From contig CAJTPK010000007.1 in NCBI GenBank assembly GCA_910578075.1, forward strand, positions 62,001-126,000: a DNA stretch of 64,000 nt, given 5' to 3'. The notes beneath the pieces were generated by a model, which saw only the letters and a list, made by a program, of their open reading frames with translations, made no database searches and was not told the origin of the DNA. Origin of the DNA: an uncultured Muribaculaceae bacterium (GTDB lineage Bacteria; Bacteroidota; Bacteroidia; Bacteroidales; Muribaculaceae). Below, one piece after another: positions 10,001 through 19,600 of the stretch. The translations under genes and the position numbers were made by a program. Positions within the stretch are counted from its first letter, which is position 1. Each line of letters starts with the position of its first letter.

Positions 10001-11796
10001 ATCCTACTGGTGTAGGTGAAGAGATTGAGGACATAGGCGGAGGAATCGCCCCCTGGTCTTTGCGAAGCGAAAATCTAAAAGATAAGGTGATACCTTATGA
10101 ACTTGCCGACGGCAAATTCTCACGCAAAGTAAAGGCTTCCGAGACAGAAGAGGTTAATCCTTACGATCTGCCTTCAGACTTTGAATATGGCAAAGCACTC
10201 TACTATGATGCTATGCCCGGAAACAAAGCTTCGTATAACTATGGTTCTGGAACAGTCTTCGATGTCTATAAAGAGGCTGTTGCGTTCAAGGCTCCTGCCG
10301 ACGGAATAAATATCTCGCATATATATCTGCCGGTAGCTACTGAAGATCTGCACAACGCCGAGATCAAGATTGAGATTGTATCCGGTAATGATCCTGCCGA
10401 TGCCCAGGTTATCGGAAAGGGATCGTTCACAATAGAATCTCAGAACGGACAAGGACAGTTCTTTGTTGTCGCACTTGACAAGCCTGTCTACATGAATCCA
10501 TCTGAAGAATTCTGTGTGGTTGTCACATATCCTGAAGGAATCAAATATCCATCTTACCTATGCGTGAAAGAGGAACCCGTCACTTCCGGACGCTACCTCG
10601 GCTGGGTAGAGAGCGCAGGATGGTATGACGTTGCAGAGATGTTTGAGGACCAAGTCGGTTCAATAGGCTATATGCTCACATGCCTTGAGACCAAAGCAGG
10701 AGAGCCATGGATCAAACTGATCACAGAAGAAACCGAAGGCGAGATCGCCGTAGGTGAAAAGAAAGAGGTGAAGGTTCAGGTCAATGCCGCTGCAGCCCGT
10801 CTTGAAAAAGGCAACAAAGCCATGATCGTGATAAAGGGGAATGATCCGGCAATGCCGATGGTCAACTTCCCTGTATATCTTGACATGAACAGTTCGCCGG
10901 TAATCGAGACCGCATCATCCAAGGTATACGCCAAGGAGGGTGAGACAACCAATATCTCTGTTTCAGTATTCGACGAAGACGGAGATGACCTCACAATCAG
11001 ACTTACTGACAACAAGGGGTTGGCAAAAATCACATCCGTCACTCCCGATGCAGCCGATACCGAGGCCTCGGCAACTATTGCTGAAGATGGAAGCGCTACA
11101 GTGAAAGGCGCTACATTGCCGGTGAAAGTTAATGTCGGCATAACTCCTGAATTCGGGGATGCAGGTTCATATTCATTCTCAATCGCTGCGGCTGATAAGG
11201 CAGGTCATGAGACTCGCGCCAAAGTCAACTATGAAGTCGAGAAAGTGAACCGTGCGCCGATAGCGGCAGATGTCAGAAAAATCACCGTTAAAGTCGGAGA
11301 GCTTTCTGAAGTCACCGATTTCGCATCGCTCTTCTCAGATCCAGATGGAGATGAACTCACTTACTCATTCTCCATGCCTGAGACAGAGTTGGCGGAAGCC
11401 TTCACCACCTCAACGGGCGTTATCTTCCGCGGTATAGCTGAGGGAAGCCTCCAGGCCTCTGTAACTGCCATCGATCCAGAGGGACTTACAGCCACCGCTC
11501 CGATAGAGGTTGTGATTTCAGCAACATCCGGAATAGACGAAGCGCTTGCTGATTCAGGCAAACTTATCGCTCTCGGAAGCAAGATTGCAAAAGAGACTCT
11601 CGATTACACCGCTCTTATCGGTGGAGAGCTCGTAATCAACGTGTTTGACCAGTCCGGCAAATGTGTTTTCCGCGATAATGTCAATGTAAGTGTTGGTGAA
11701 CGTGCAGGCATAATAACCGCTGACCTTGCTCCCGGTGTATATGTGCTTCATGTGACTTCCGGAGATATCTCTGAATCATACAGATTCATCCGATAA
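4015..11796 (+). CDS. Giant secreted subtilisin-like serine protease with T9SS-like C-terminal domain
   Basis: 2593 residues. A signal peptide (about 1-25, ending TEAQA) is followed by a propeptide-like region, then an S8 catalytic domain at about 185-505 with the full triad: D206 in IIDGGVDYTHED, H264 in HSHGTHVAG and S440 in GTSMATPHVAG. A fibronectin-III domain (about 509-615) follows, then a long array of beta-sandwich modules. Several are ASH/Hydin-like (VDFGSLLVGQ, IDFGKVFRT) and two are related modules containing FPYYGKNY and FPFYGKKY, with a cadherin-like segment near the end. The last 70 residues (VINVFDQSGKCVF then LAPGVYVLHV) resemble a type A T9SS sorting domain. It probably travels through the T9SS, whose PorU-like and PorV genes lie downstream. 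Substrate unknown. Confidence 0.9.
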   Translation: MQKFLTRMVLAVILACGCIITEAQASGNTPSRGVIRVKLQPEVALKVGSAPRMQAHGVVTTGVTPLDRAARDVKAISIKPMLPYAAKFARQRAKYGLDRWYVVSFDESVSPDEARKIFAATAGVEKSETVMPMSLKEGNGNFRKLDRSKVAKASAQMPFNDPFLPNQWHYQNFGTIPYSVEGADINLFEAWKSVTGSKDVLVAIIDGGVDYTHEDLAPNMYVNTAELNGKEGVDDDGNGYVDDIYGWNFCTNEPKIYPHSHGTHVAGTVAAVNNNGIGVAGVAGGDGSNGSGVKMISCQVFDTRSGTGEGDFAAALVYAAEKGATIAQCSWGWPTAGYYEQAVLDAIDYFTAEAGSKNMTGGLCIFAAGNEGKTGDFYPAAYEKVIGVTAMTSELTPASYSCNGPWADIVAPGGLMDYGEAQGVLSTLPNNEYGYNEGTSMATPHVAGVAALVLSKYGSPTFVNETLRTQLLTSVNDFYGYGNNSSVAGNFGTGYLDAAKAVRMDNDATPSAVGDFALLAAQDYITVTWIIPESSDNNVNSHIVYYSTEPFTADSDLTKLQRMVVDTKFLNSGDSNTIEIGNLANLTTYYVALQAVSRWGKASPLSPVKSVSTNAGPKMTVAQTSISLASTAAEPTASASITIGNEAEGILKWESAKRTVSAVLSSTKPNPGKTGPFKGKIASSSVKRSAVAAAPEYEADEYPQEIFYCDQLWAMIGETDKTLPNSMAQWFKVDPTEYPDGFNLTTLWFEAPQEGIFGANPVIEIYKGDSGINTASLLKTVKYQFFTYNYNIALDEQLYFAPGESFWVVAHFDAGQEGYPLSMGRTDKANIAGYSYMSTDNGKTWVQLSAALKGSSYESMAEQCTWAVKARSLNPDWSSFLELDPTSGTVLNGETQNIDVKADGRKLVNGTYKFNVNLSSNETDSKVKAIPATLKVEGNKPSVVVPKIVDFGSLLVGQTKVLTVEVYNKGYGSFRGSQWGAGIYSDNISSSSNNFSGPDMVQSGFPARATTRIQLTYCPTEAGSHHGSVSFRDMNGEEVKILVQGVATEPARLTVEPAVIDAGNLKLGEDPKEIGFTISNDGKYPLEFVFPKFSDEAVEGASGIHKFGYAVSSTLEGFQEFGYEPAPALINAVDITSAFNDATYITGPVSLGFSFPYYGKNYEKVYLTSFGGVMFAPNEATMRGPLTETSAELKGTGIICAYGRQLQMGPESKVEYAWKDGKFVINFTNVLALVYDQDYAPMSFHMSLSPTGDIEIFYDDYENYGFFQEGSSLFCGINDPEMQDCVTITSAEMVDYFGMREDTPENTRYTKIASGTAVRFEAPQASFVRSLTPAYGLVSPGESVSVKAVVSVDPEMNAGQTYNNLAIVTNDPRPAVSAVRINAEILPDGLDADASVASTSIDFGKVFRTSDKTIAVTVKNSGHNLLTIQSADFDNKDITISSELPVTVKPGSSYDIVVVVPTATEGEVKGKLTVTTDVKTLTVDILGEVIGCPAADLSFEEITETIPSGTPLSKTLEINNSGNEPLEYSFKPLDGVKVKVPEDGESQTSYTYGASVDKKAEYAWEDIVSDGRGDFTGYRYYTQHDYITVDLPFEFPFYGKKYNKMYVYNTGFVSFTERRDDKIWPEPPAAFPNETVFTNIIAPYWGLHSMNTTKTAGTYHYVTEDRAVVSFMEYGNSMNYGVCYQLIMEKDGSFKFQYKDFDENSVIMSPFGLAGISNEDATNHIRLPERFITFGNAVAFTPVIAKTLAPGAKENVTIDINTDRMAGVYESELVLSTNVPGKENVSIPVNLTITGEAKPVIPETVEIENVKGFTSTDYSDPLVQMGACYAARFEVANEGTAAFEVTNVTADIPMIEDPDFGYEFPAFNLWGKLPEVDWITGEPTGNYAWQDLSWGFAPQTIARTPFEIGVIVTQNEYWMTPGTYNVPVTVEYTTQAGGDPVTKVVNVKIVVTPAPSMTMDKEEIRVSNAADNHVSVETLTIGNEGEYKLSYSLSLDPTGVGEEIEDIGGGIAPWSLRSENLKDKVIPYELADGKFSRKVKASETEEVNPYDLPSDFEYGKALYYDAMPGNKASYNYGSGTVFDVYKEAVAFKAPADGINISHIYLPVATEDLHNAEIKIEIVSGNDPADAQVIGKGSFTIESQNGQGQFFVVALDKPVYMNPSEEFCVVVTYPEGIKYPSYLCVKEEPVTSGRYLGWVESAGWYDVAEMFEDQVGSIGYMLTCLETKAGEPWIKLITEETEGEIAVGEKKEVKVQVNAAAARLEKGNKAMIVIKGNDPAMPMVNFPVYLDMNSSPVIETASSKVYAKEGETTNISVSVFDEDGDDLTIRLTDNKGLAKITSVTPDAADTEASATIAEDGSATVKGATLPVKVNVGITPEFGDAGSYSFSIAAADKAGHETRAKVNYEVEKVNRAPIAADVRKITVKVGELSEVTDFASLFSDPDGDELTYSFSMPETELAEAFTTSTGVIFRGIAEGSLQASVTAIDPEGLTATAPIEVVISATSGIDEALADSGKLIALGSKIAKETLDYTALIGGELVINVFDQSGKCVFRDNVNVSVGERAGIITADLAPGVYVLHVTSGDISESYRFIR

Positions 11797-11818
11797 CCCG
11801 CTGTTACAAACCATCTAC

Positions 11819-11856
11819 AAACGCCGCGTCCCTCGGGATGCGGCGTTTATTTTTTA
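11819..11856 (+). terminator. Rho-independent terminator after the subtilase
   Basis: A 9-bp stem AAACGCCGC / GCGGCGTTT with a 12-nt loop is followed by TATTTTTT. It separates the subtilase from the PorU-like gene at 11948. The remaining bases to 11947 show no gene. Confidence 0.85.
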
Positions 11857-11947
11857 TAAGACGGACACTTATGCCCAATCCAGCAATATTAGACAAAAAT
11901 ACGCGTTATTTAAGAGGAAAAATGTTTCTCGTAATAAACCTGTACTT

Positions 11948-14900
11948 GTGAATAGATTTTACAATATATCAAGACTGAATATAGCAATCTCCATATTACT
12001 GATTCTTACTGCCTCAATATTGGGTACGGTAAAGGCTCATGCTCTCCCTGCTGACCATTACGCTGCCAACTCCGTCTTATCAGAGGGAAGGTGGATGAAA
12101 GTGAGAATCAATGAGACCGGAATGCAGCTCATATCAAATGCAGACCTTAAGGCCTTGGGATTCTCGGACCCATCGAAAGTAAATGTATATGGCACAGGCG
12201 GACGCATGGTCAGAGAGGCTCTCACTTCCGACATGCCCGATGATCTTCCTTTGATTGAAAGCGTGCACACATCCCGCGGAATAATTTTTTTCGGTGTTGA
12301 CAACATCACCTGGAGCCACACCGGAAACGGGAATTACAGCCACACTCTCAATCCATATTGTGCCGAAAGCTATTATTTTCTTTCCGACAGAGAGATAGAA
12401 AAACCGGAAATAAAAAAAGCCCCCGTTTATACGAGACCCGGCGGTTCCACATCAACGACATTCAAGGCCCGTCTGCTCCATGAACGAGACATGCAGGCCC
12501 CTTCGGAAGCCGGGCGTCTCCTGCTCGGTGAGGATTTCAGATCCACTCGTTCCCAGACATTCAATTTCAATCTGACTGATATCGCAGATAGCGACGTGTC
12601 CGCCAGGATTGCATTCGGAGCACGCACAAGCAGCGGAACATCCTCCATTCTTGTATCGGCCAACGGTCAGCAACTCCCCGCCACCAATACTGACAAGATT
12701 TCCGCCTGCGACGATGAGTTTATCAAGACAACCATATCCTCCAAGTCTTTCACTGTCGATTCCGACAAGCTCGCACTCGGCATAAACTATTCATATTCAG
12801 GAGCACTATTCACAGCCCGTCTCGATTATATCGAGGTATTCTATGACAGGAACCTGAGAATCTCCAACGGAGAACTTCATTTCTACAGCAACTTCTCCGG
12901 TGGGAATGTCATGATAGAAGGTTGCTCGGCAGAAACACGAATCTGGGAAGTCTCCGATCCCTGCGACATAAAGGAAGTGGAATTCACTCTCGACGGAGAC
13001 AAAGCCTCATTCTCTCCTGCACAGGGTTACCGCGAATATGTGGCTTTCGATCCATCGAAAGCAGGCAGGGCAATTGTGCGCGGATCCCGAGTCAACAATC
13101 AGGATATACATTCCATGCCGGCGCCTGACATGGTTATAATAGCCTACGACCAATACGCTGATGCTGCAAAAAGAATCGCAAGGCTTCATGAGGAGACTGA
13201 TGGTTTCGATGTCGCGGTTCTTACGCCCGAGGCGATATACAATGAATTTTCCGGTGGTCATCCGGATGTAGGAGCATTCCGCAAACTGCTGAAAATGTGG
13301 TATGACCGTGGAGGCGAGCGTACAATTAAATATTGCCTTCTGCTCGGTCGCGGATCTTACGACACTAAAATGGTTTCCTCAGGAATAAAGGCTGCCGGAT
13401 ATCGACCGCTTCCGCTGTGGCAATCACCAACAGGGGTGACTGAAGTCTCTGCATATTCCACTGACCACATCATCGGAATGCTTGATGATGTCACCGAACA
13501 AGCATTCAACATCAACTCCGCGAAGATGCATGTAGCCGTTGGCCGCATTCCTGTCACAAACGTGACAGAAGCGGACAATGTAGCCGCAAAACTCGAGAAG
13601 TATATAAAATCTCCCAATTATGGCACATGGCGAAACCGAGTTATGCTGATTGCCGATGACCAGGATAACGGTCTTCACCTTCGTCAGACAGAGGATGTCT
13701 ACAGATCGCTTTATGCAAATGCGCCCAATTATCATTACGAGAAACTCTACCTCGATTCCTATCCTTTGGAATCCACCAGTCTCGGAATGACCTATCCGAA
13801 GGCAAAGGAGAGAATGATGCGACTCTTCGATGAGGGAGTGGTTTATACAAACTATGTGGGACACGCCTCCACGAATTCATGGACTCACGAGAAACTTCTG
13901 ACATGGAAAGACATCATATCCTTCACCAACAAGAATCTCCCATTCTACTACGGAGCGACATGCTCCTTCGGATATTGGGATGGAGATAATGTCAGCGGAG
14001 CTGAGGTTCTGGTACTGAATCCCGACGGCGGATTCATCGGTGCCATCTGTCCGAGCCGCACCGTGTTCATGACTCCCAACGGTGACCTTAACAAAGCCAT
14101 GGCTGATTACATGCTCACCACTGTCAGCGATGGTGGAGCAATGCGTGTCGGTGATGTTTTCGTCAATGCAAACAACCGCTCAAATGAAGGCAACAGCCTT
14201 CGCTATTGTCTTATTTCAGACCCGGCTCTGCGCATTCCAAAGCCTTCGATGAAAGTGGATATAGAGAGCATCAACGGATTAAATATCTCATCAACCTCCG
14301 AATTCCCGGAATTGAAAGCTCTCGGTAATGCAGAACTGACGGGACGCGTTATAAATCCCGACGGTTCCACAGCCGACGGCTTTAACGGAACTGTGACATT
14401 GGATCTCTTTGATGCAGAGAAAGTGGTGGAGACATACGGAAACGGCAAGGAGGGACAAAAAGAGTTTTATAACGACCGCAAGACAAAGCTTACCTCAGTA
14501 TCAGCAAAAGTCATAAACGGAATATGGAAAGCCACGCTGAAGCTTCCGGCTGAAATCGATAATAATTACAGTCCCGCTAAAATCACGGCATACGCATGGA
14601 GCGACAAAGGAGTGGAAGCCCAAGGTTCTACAGAATCGCTCTATGTATATGGCTACGAAGATGTGGAAAATCCGGACACAAACGGTCCAGTTATCGACAC
14701 GTTCTATCTGAACTACCCCGAATTCGCAGAAGGGATGATGGTTAATGCCAATCCGGTGGTTCATGCTTCATTCCATGATGAATCCGGAATCAACATCTCA
14801 GATTCCGGCATAGGACACAAGATGTCGGTGACTCTCGATGGCAAAAAAGTGTATGACGATGTTTCATCCTATTACACCTCGGATGCTGAAAATCCACTTG

Positions 14901-15340
14901 GCGGTTATATCGCCTATCCCCTCTCCGATCTGACAGCCGGCGACCATACTCTGAAGCTGACAGTATACGACAATGCGAACAATGCCACATCCAAATCTAT
15001 CGATTTTACAGTTGGAGCAGTTAAGGATCCCGTTATCCGCAATCTCGCCACAGACGTGAATCCGGCATCGGTAAGCGTAGTCTTCTCCGTAGCCGTGGAT
15101 CATCCTAACACCTCGATGAAATGCCATATAGAGGTATTCGAGTTGTCAGGCAAAAGGGTATGGGATTCCGACCGCACAGTCGTAAGCGATCTTCAGGGTG
15201 GTATGCAGACTCCTTGGGATCTATGCGATTCCGCAGGAAGGAGAGTGGCAAGAGGAATTTATCTGTACCGCGCTACAGTGCAGACTCCTGATGGAATGTA
15301 TTCTTCACAGACAAAGAAACTCGCCGTCACAGCGAAATGA
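11948..15340 (+). CDS. porU: PorU-like C25 (gingipain-family) cysteine protease, T9SS sortase candidate 1
   Basis: 1130 residues starting at GTG; no ATG precedes the signal peptide (hydrophobic ISILLILTASILGTV, cut near AHA). The N-terminal region contains GRWMKVRINETGMQLIS, typical of PorU-type proteins. The C25 peptidase domain carries the catalytic dyad H639 (VGHASTN) and C672 (GATCSFGYW). An Ig-like region and a C-terminal beta domain (FELSGKRVWDSD, then ARGIYLYRA) finish it. PorU cleaves the C-terminal sorting domain from T9SS cargo at the outer membrane and attaches the cargo to A-LPS. By sequence this copy, with WTHE after the His, looks the more canonical of the two paralogues here; by position the copy at 16602 sits next to porV. 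The exact split of roles is unknown. Confidence 0.8.
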   Translation: MNRFYNISRLNIAISILLILTASILGTVKAHALPADHYAANSVLSEGRWMKVRINETGMQLISNADLKALGFSDPSKVNVYGTGGRMVREALTSDMPDDLPLIESVHTSRGIIFFGVDNITWSHTGNGNYSHTLNPYCAESYYFLSDREIEKPEIKKAPVYTRPGGSTSTTFKARLLHERDMQAPSEAGRLLLGEDFRSTRSQTFNFNLTDIADSDVSARIAFGARTSSGTSSILVSANGQQLPATNTDKISACDDEFIKTTISSKSFTVDSDKLALGINYSYSGALFTARLDYIEVFYDRNLRISNGELHFYSNFSGGNVMIEGCSAETRIWEVSDPCDIKEVEFTLDGDKASFSPAQGYREYVAFDPSKAGRAIVRGSRVNNQDIHSMPAPDMVIIAYDQYADAAKRIARLHEETDGFDVAVLTPEAIYNEFSGGHPDVGAFRKLLKMWYDRGGERTIKYCLLLGRGSYDTKMVSSGIKAAGYRPLPLWQSPTGVTEVSAYSTDHIIGMLDDVTEQAFNINSAKMHVAVGRIPVTNVTEADNVAAKLEKYIKSPNYGTWRNRVMLIADDQDNGLHLRQTEDVYRSLYANAPNYHYEKLYLDSYPLESTSLGMTYPKAKERMMRLFDEGVVYTNYVGHASTNSWTHEKLLTWKDIISFTNKNLPFYYGATCSFGYWDGDNVSGAEVLVLNPDGGFIGAICPSRTVFMTPNGDLNKAMADYMLTTVSDGGAMRVGDVFVNANNRSNEGNSLRYCLISDPALRIPKPSMKVDIESINGLNISSTSEFPELKALGNAELTGRVINPDGSTADGFNGTVTLDLFDAEKVVETYGNGKEGQKEFYNDRKTKLTSVSAKVINGIWKATLKLPAEIDNNYSPAKITAYAWSDKGVEAQGSTESLYVYGYEDVENPDTNGPVIDTFYLNYPEFAEGMMVNANPVVHASFHDESGINISDSGIGHKMSVTLDGKKVYDDVSSYYTSDAENPLGGYIAYPLSDLTAGDHTLKLTVYDNANNATSKSIDFTVGAVKDPVIRNLATDVNPASVSVVFSVAVDHPNTSMKCHIEVFELSGKRVWDSDRTVVSDLQGGMQTPWDLCDSAGRRVARGIYLYRATVQTPDGMYSSQTKKLAVTAK

Positions 15341-15376
15341 TTCCTGAAAGTCCGTTTCAAAGCAGTGATATGAATT

Positions 15377-16024
15377 ATGAATGAAGAGAATAACCTTATA
15401 TTGCCGGAACCAACGCTCAGAAGGCTACCGTGGTATCTGGCATATGTGGAGATTTTAAAATCAAATGGTGTGGAGAATGTAAGCTCCACCCAGATATCAA
15501 GGGCACTCAGCGTTGATGCCTCCCAGATAGCGAAAGACCTCTCTTTTCTCAATATAAAGGGAAAGACCAGGATCGGATATGAAGTGAATACCCTCGTGGA
15601 AGCTTTGTCTGATTTCCTCGGTTTTACCCGCTCACACAAGGCATACGTCATCGGGACAGGAAGTCTCGGCAAAGCGCTTATACGTGATTCCGGTCTTTCA
15701 AACTATGGCCTTGAGATTGTTGCTGGATTCGACATAAACCCGGATATAATCGCCCGCAAGGACCTCGGCGTGCCTATTTATCATCTTGACCGGATATATG
15801 AGGTCATGGAAGAGAATCCGGCATCGATTGGCATCCTGACTGTGCCTGCGCAATCGGCACAGGAATGTGCCGACACTGCCATCAGCGCGGGAATAAAAGC
15901 CATATGGAATTTCTCCCCGTATCGTGTCAAAGTAGCTGAGGGGGTTGTGATGGCAAACACTTCAATATACGCTCATCTGGCGCTCATCTTCAATCGCCTT
16001 GAGGAAAATCGCGCACGCAACTGA
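15377..16024 (+). CDS. rex: Redox-sensing transcriptional repressor Rex
   Basis: The 215-residue length is normal for Rex. An N-terminal winged-helix domain (about 1-80, with LPWYLAYVEILKSNGVENVSS and the recognition region STQISRALSVDASQIAKDLS) precedes a Rossmann fold with GTGSLGKALIRDSG at about residue 95. The C-terminal stretch around VVMANTSIYAHLALIFNRL is the domain-swapped helix. Rex binds DNA when NADH/NAD+ is low and releases it when NADH rises, so it usually controls fermentation and respiration genes. It lies 36 bp after the PorU-like gene and 5 bp before the FAH-like gene, so it probably shares their transcript. Nothing shows that it regulates its neighbours; no clear TTGTTAA-n4-TTAACAA operator was found. 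Confidence 0.93.
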   Translation: MNEENNLILPEPTLRRLPWYLAYVEILKSNGVENVSSTQISRALSVDASQIAKDLSFLNIKGKTRIGYEVNTLVEALSDFLGFTRSHKAYVIGTGSLGKALIRDSGLSNYGLEIVAGFDINPDIIARKDLGVPIYHLDRIYEVMEENPASIGILTVPAQSAQECADTAISAGIKAIWNFSPYRVKVAEGVVMANTSIYAHLALIFNRLEENRARN

Positions 16025-16029
16025 TAAAT

Positions 16030-16605
16030 ATGAAGATATTTAGAATATTAGAAAAAGAACTTACAGGTGACACTTTTGAATGGCATATGCTGCCAGATTC
16101 CACCGTGGTGCGTTCGGACAATCCTTTCTTCATACCTGAATTCGACACTGAATTCAAGGCATATCCCGTTGTTGCGATAAAGATAGGACGTCTGGGTAAA
16201 TCAATCGCACCGAAGTTTGCTCATCGATACTACAACGAGGCAACACTTGCTGCCACAGTCAGAGCCGAAAATCTCCTCGCCTTCCTGCGCAGAGGCGGCA
16301 TGCCGTGGGAGCGCGCTGTGGCTTTCGACCGCAGCTGCTTTATGGGCGAGTTCGTCCCTGCCGATGAATTGCTCAACTGCCGCAACGCATCAATAAGTTG
16401 CGGCGAAGAGAAGCTTGAACTGAATATTTCCGAAATTCGATCTACCATTAATGAAACTATCGCCTGTATAAGCAGGGATAATACCCTTAAAACCGGAGAC
16501 CTCCTGCTGATTCCTGCTACCGGGAAAGGTCTAAAACTTTCCATAGGCGATAATCTAACAGAGGAATGCGACTCCGGTCCACTCCTTGAAATAAGAATAA
16601 AATGA
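16030..16605 (+). CDS. Degenerate fumarylacetoacetate hydrolase (FAH)-family protein
   Basis: 191 residues alignable by eye with the short Bacteroidota FAH-family proteins: NPFFIPEF, VAIKIGRLGKSI, KFAHRYYNEAT, GMPWERAVAFDRS and LKTGDLLLIPATGKG match IPDF, VVKINRLGK, KFAHKYYDE, GLPWEKAKAFDGS and LKTGDLIFTGTPAG of the active type. The metal-binding acids are missing: the Glu of the ELVVK strand is Val here (PVVAIK), and the Asp of GIDFTARD is replaced (AATVRAEN). The C-terminal GTPAGVG loop is altered too. It is therefore probably not a hydrolase. It overlaps the next PorU-like gene by ATGA and follows rex by 5 bp, so it is coupled to T9SS genes. The function is unknown. Confidence 0.75.
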   Translation: MKIFRILEKELTGDTFEWHMLPDSTVVRSDNPFFIPEFDTEFKAYPVVAIKIGRLGKSIAPKFAHRYYNEATLAATVRAENLLAFLRRGGMPWERAVAFDRSCFMGEFVPADELLNCRNASISCGEEKLELNISEIRSTINETIACISRDNTLKTGDLLLIPATGKGLKLSIGDNLTEECDSGPLLEIRIK

Positions 16606-19600
16606 ACCTGAAGCGACTTTTATTAACTTCTTTATACATTGCTGCGTTTGCCGGAATGCAGGCATACGCATCTTTCACGTTCAAACAACAGTCACGGCTC
16701 GCATCAGGCAGCTGGGTGAAGGTGGAGATTGATTCCACAGGACTTTACCAGATACCATATTCGACATTACAGGAAATGGGATTTGCAGATCCATCGCAAG
16801 TGGGTGTATACGGCAAAGGCGGCGGTCTGTTGTCAGTAAATTTCAACTCATCATCAGAAGGCGTTCCCTACGATGATGACATATCCCCGGTTGCCGTAAT
16901 CCACGAAAATGATAATCTTTATTTCTACGCTCTTGGTGTCGAAGACATAAAATTTTCTACCGGCAGCCAACCTCAGTTCAAGAAGGATCTGAGAAATATC
17001 TATTCTGACACAGCATATTATTTTCTTTCGGACTGTGAGGAACCGGTTGCGGCAAAAGAATCTGCATTCAACAGCACATCAAGAGATCTTCCATCCGGAT
17101 GGGATTACATTTATCATGAAATGGATCTACATCAGAACACCACCAATACTGGACAACTTTTCTGGGGTGAGGATTTTCTTGACGGTCAGGATTCAAAAGA
17201 ATGGAGGCTTAATATTCCATTTAATGTCGGCGGAGAAAGCATGCTTGCTTACAGGTTATACACATCTCCCGGCTCGAAGGGCAATGTCTTTATAAATATA
17301 GGAAGCTCAGCTACAGCACATCAGACATCTTTCTCATTCAACGCCACTGACAGATTCTGCGTGATTCCCTCCATTACGGAAGACTCTCCCGCAAAAATTG
17401 AAATACCGTCCCAGGAAGAAATGACTTTGTCTATACGCACGGAGAGTAATGATCCTGACTTCCTCAATCTTGATTACTGGCTGCTTTCCTATCAGAAAGA
17501 GCTTCCGGGAATGAATGGTCTCGGAATCAATCCGGCTGAGCGATACTCTTTCCCCCTTGCAGCGAATACATATTATAACCTGACTCTCAAGGAAGGTTTG
17601 CGACTGCTTGACGTAACATCTCCCCAATCGATGCGTATAGGCGTGCGTGATGAAGAAGATCCCGCCTCTGTATGCTTCCGGACCACAGCTGCCAATACAT
17701 CAGTGCTGATTTATGATCCCTCCCGCCCGCAAAAACATATTTCAGGATGGAGACATGTATACAATACTGACCTGCATTCGCTACAGACAGATGGTGTGGA
17801 GCTGCTCATAATCACAGTGCCGCGTTTGCGTGCGTATGCCGAACAAGTGGCAGAGCTTCACCGCAATTATGAAGGCTTCTCCGTAGCTGTGGCAAACGTC
17901 GAGGAAATATACAACGAATTCTCGGCAGGAGTGCCGGATCCTATGGCATACAGAGCCATGGCAAAGATGCTTCACCAATCCGAGGGAAACAAACTGAAAA
18001 ATATACTGCTTTTCGGACCGAGTGACCGCAATCTGCGTCGCAAAGTGGAAGGGGAATCAAAGTTTGACCGCATAATCGCGGTACAACAGGCGAGCGTGAC
18101 ACCGGACAGAGACGCATCCCCGGCATACGATTTTTATGGCATCCTGAGCGATCAGCTAAGCGAAGTATATCTATATCGTGAAACTATGGACGTAGGAGTA
18201 GGCCTTTTATCGTGTGAGACTGCAACGGATTGTGAGCGCGCCATACGTAAGATCGAGGAATATCTCACCGATGACACCCAGGCTTGGCGAGTAAACGAGA
18301 CCCTGACAATAGGCGGTCTTCATGACAAGCACACACATGACCAGCAGGCGCAAGACTTCGGTAATTATATCCGCAGATACCCCGGCATCGAAGGCATGGC
18401 CCACACCACAATAGCCGTAGATGCATATGGAAACGATGGGGCCCGTCGTCAGATGGTTTCAGCATTGGAACATGGTAAGATTTTCTCAGCGTATTTCGGA
18501 CATGGATCATCATCCATGCTTGGACAGGATAAGAAATTTTTTACAACCTCGGAAGCAATCGGTCTGAAAAACAGACATCTTGGCTTTATGTTTATGGGAG
18601 GGTGCGATTTCTCACAACCTGACATCAGAAGCCGAGGTTTGGGAGAAACGATAGTACTCGATTCAGACAGAGGCATGGCAGGTGCAATTGTGAGTACCCG
18701 AACTGCCTATTCAAATCAGAATTACGATCTTGGGAAAAGAATAGTCAACGGATGGCTTGCACCCAAAAACAAGGATGTATCCCCCACTATCGGAGAGATA
18801 TACGCCTCCGCCAAATCCGGAGCCACTTCGTCTAATTCATTGACATTCATACTCTCCGGTGACCCGGCTCTAAAAGTGCCGTCCCCGCTTAGGAAAGTAA
18901 AAGTCGAAGCTCTTGAAAGCGTTTCAGCCGGACAGAAAATAAGAGTGGAAGGAACTGTGACCGACGCAAAGGGGGAAACGGATAATTCTTTTAACGGCAA
19001 GATTGTACTGAAACTTATGGAGCCGTCCGTTACCCTTCGCTCAAAAGATTATATAACGAACACCGGATCGACACCGGACAAGACAACCGTCAACGGCAAA
19101 GACACGACAATATACCATACACTCGACATAACATACGATACAAATATTCTCACAGCACTCGAAGCTGAAGTAAAAGACGGCAATTTCTCTACAGAGATAT
19201 TGATTCCCGGCGCAGCCTCCGCATTTAGTGGTAAATCCCTTAAGCTTCATGCCGGGGTATTCGATAAATCCCGCTGGCTCGGTGGAGCCGGATCAACTAT
19301 GATGAAAATCGAATCAGCTCCCTCTGAAGTAACTGATATCGACATGTCAGCTCCGGAACTGACTGTCGTGTATGATTCAAGCCGTCAGATTATATCTATA
19401 AAAGCTACTGATGAAACGGCTCTGCCGTTGGATGCGGCGCGTTATGAAGCTACGCTTGACGGCAAGCCGGTAAAACTTATCAATGAGGAATATATCGAAA
19501 GCGGAGAAAGTGGCAAGCATTTTGAAGGATACGCAGACCTATATGATCTGAACGATGGCAAACACTCAATATCATTGACTTGTGCCGATATCGCAGGCAA

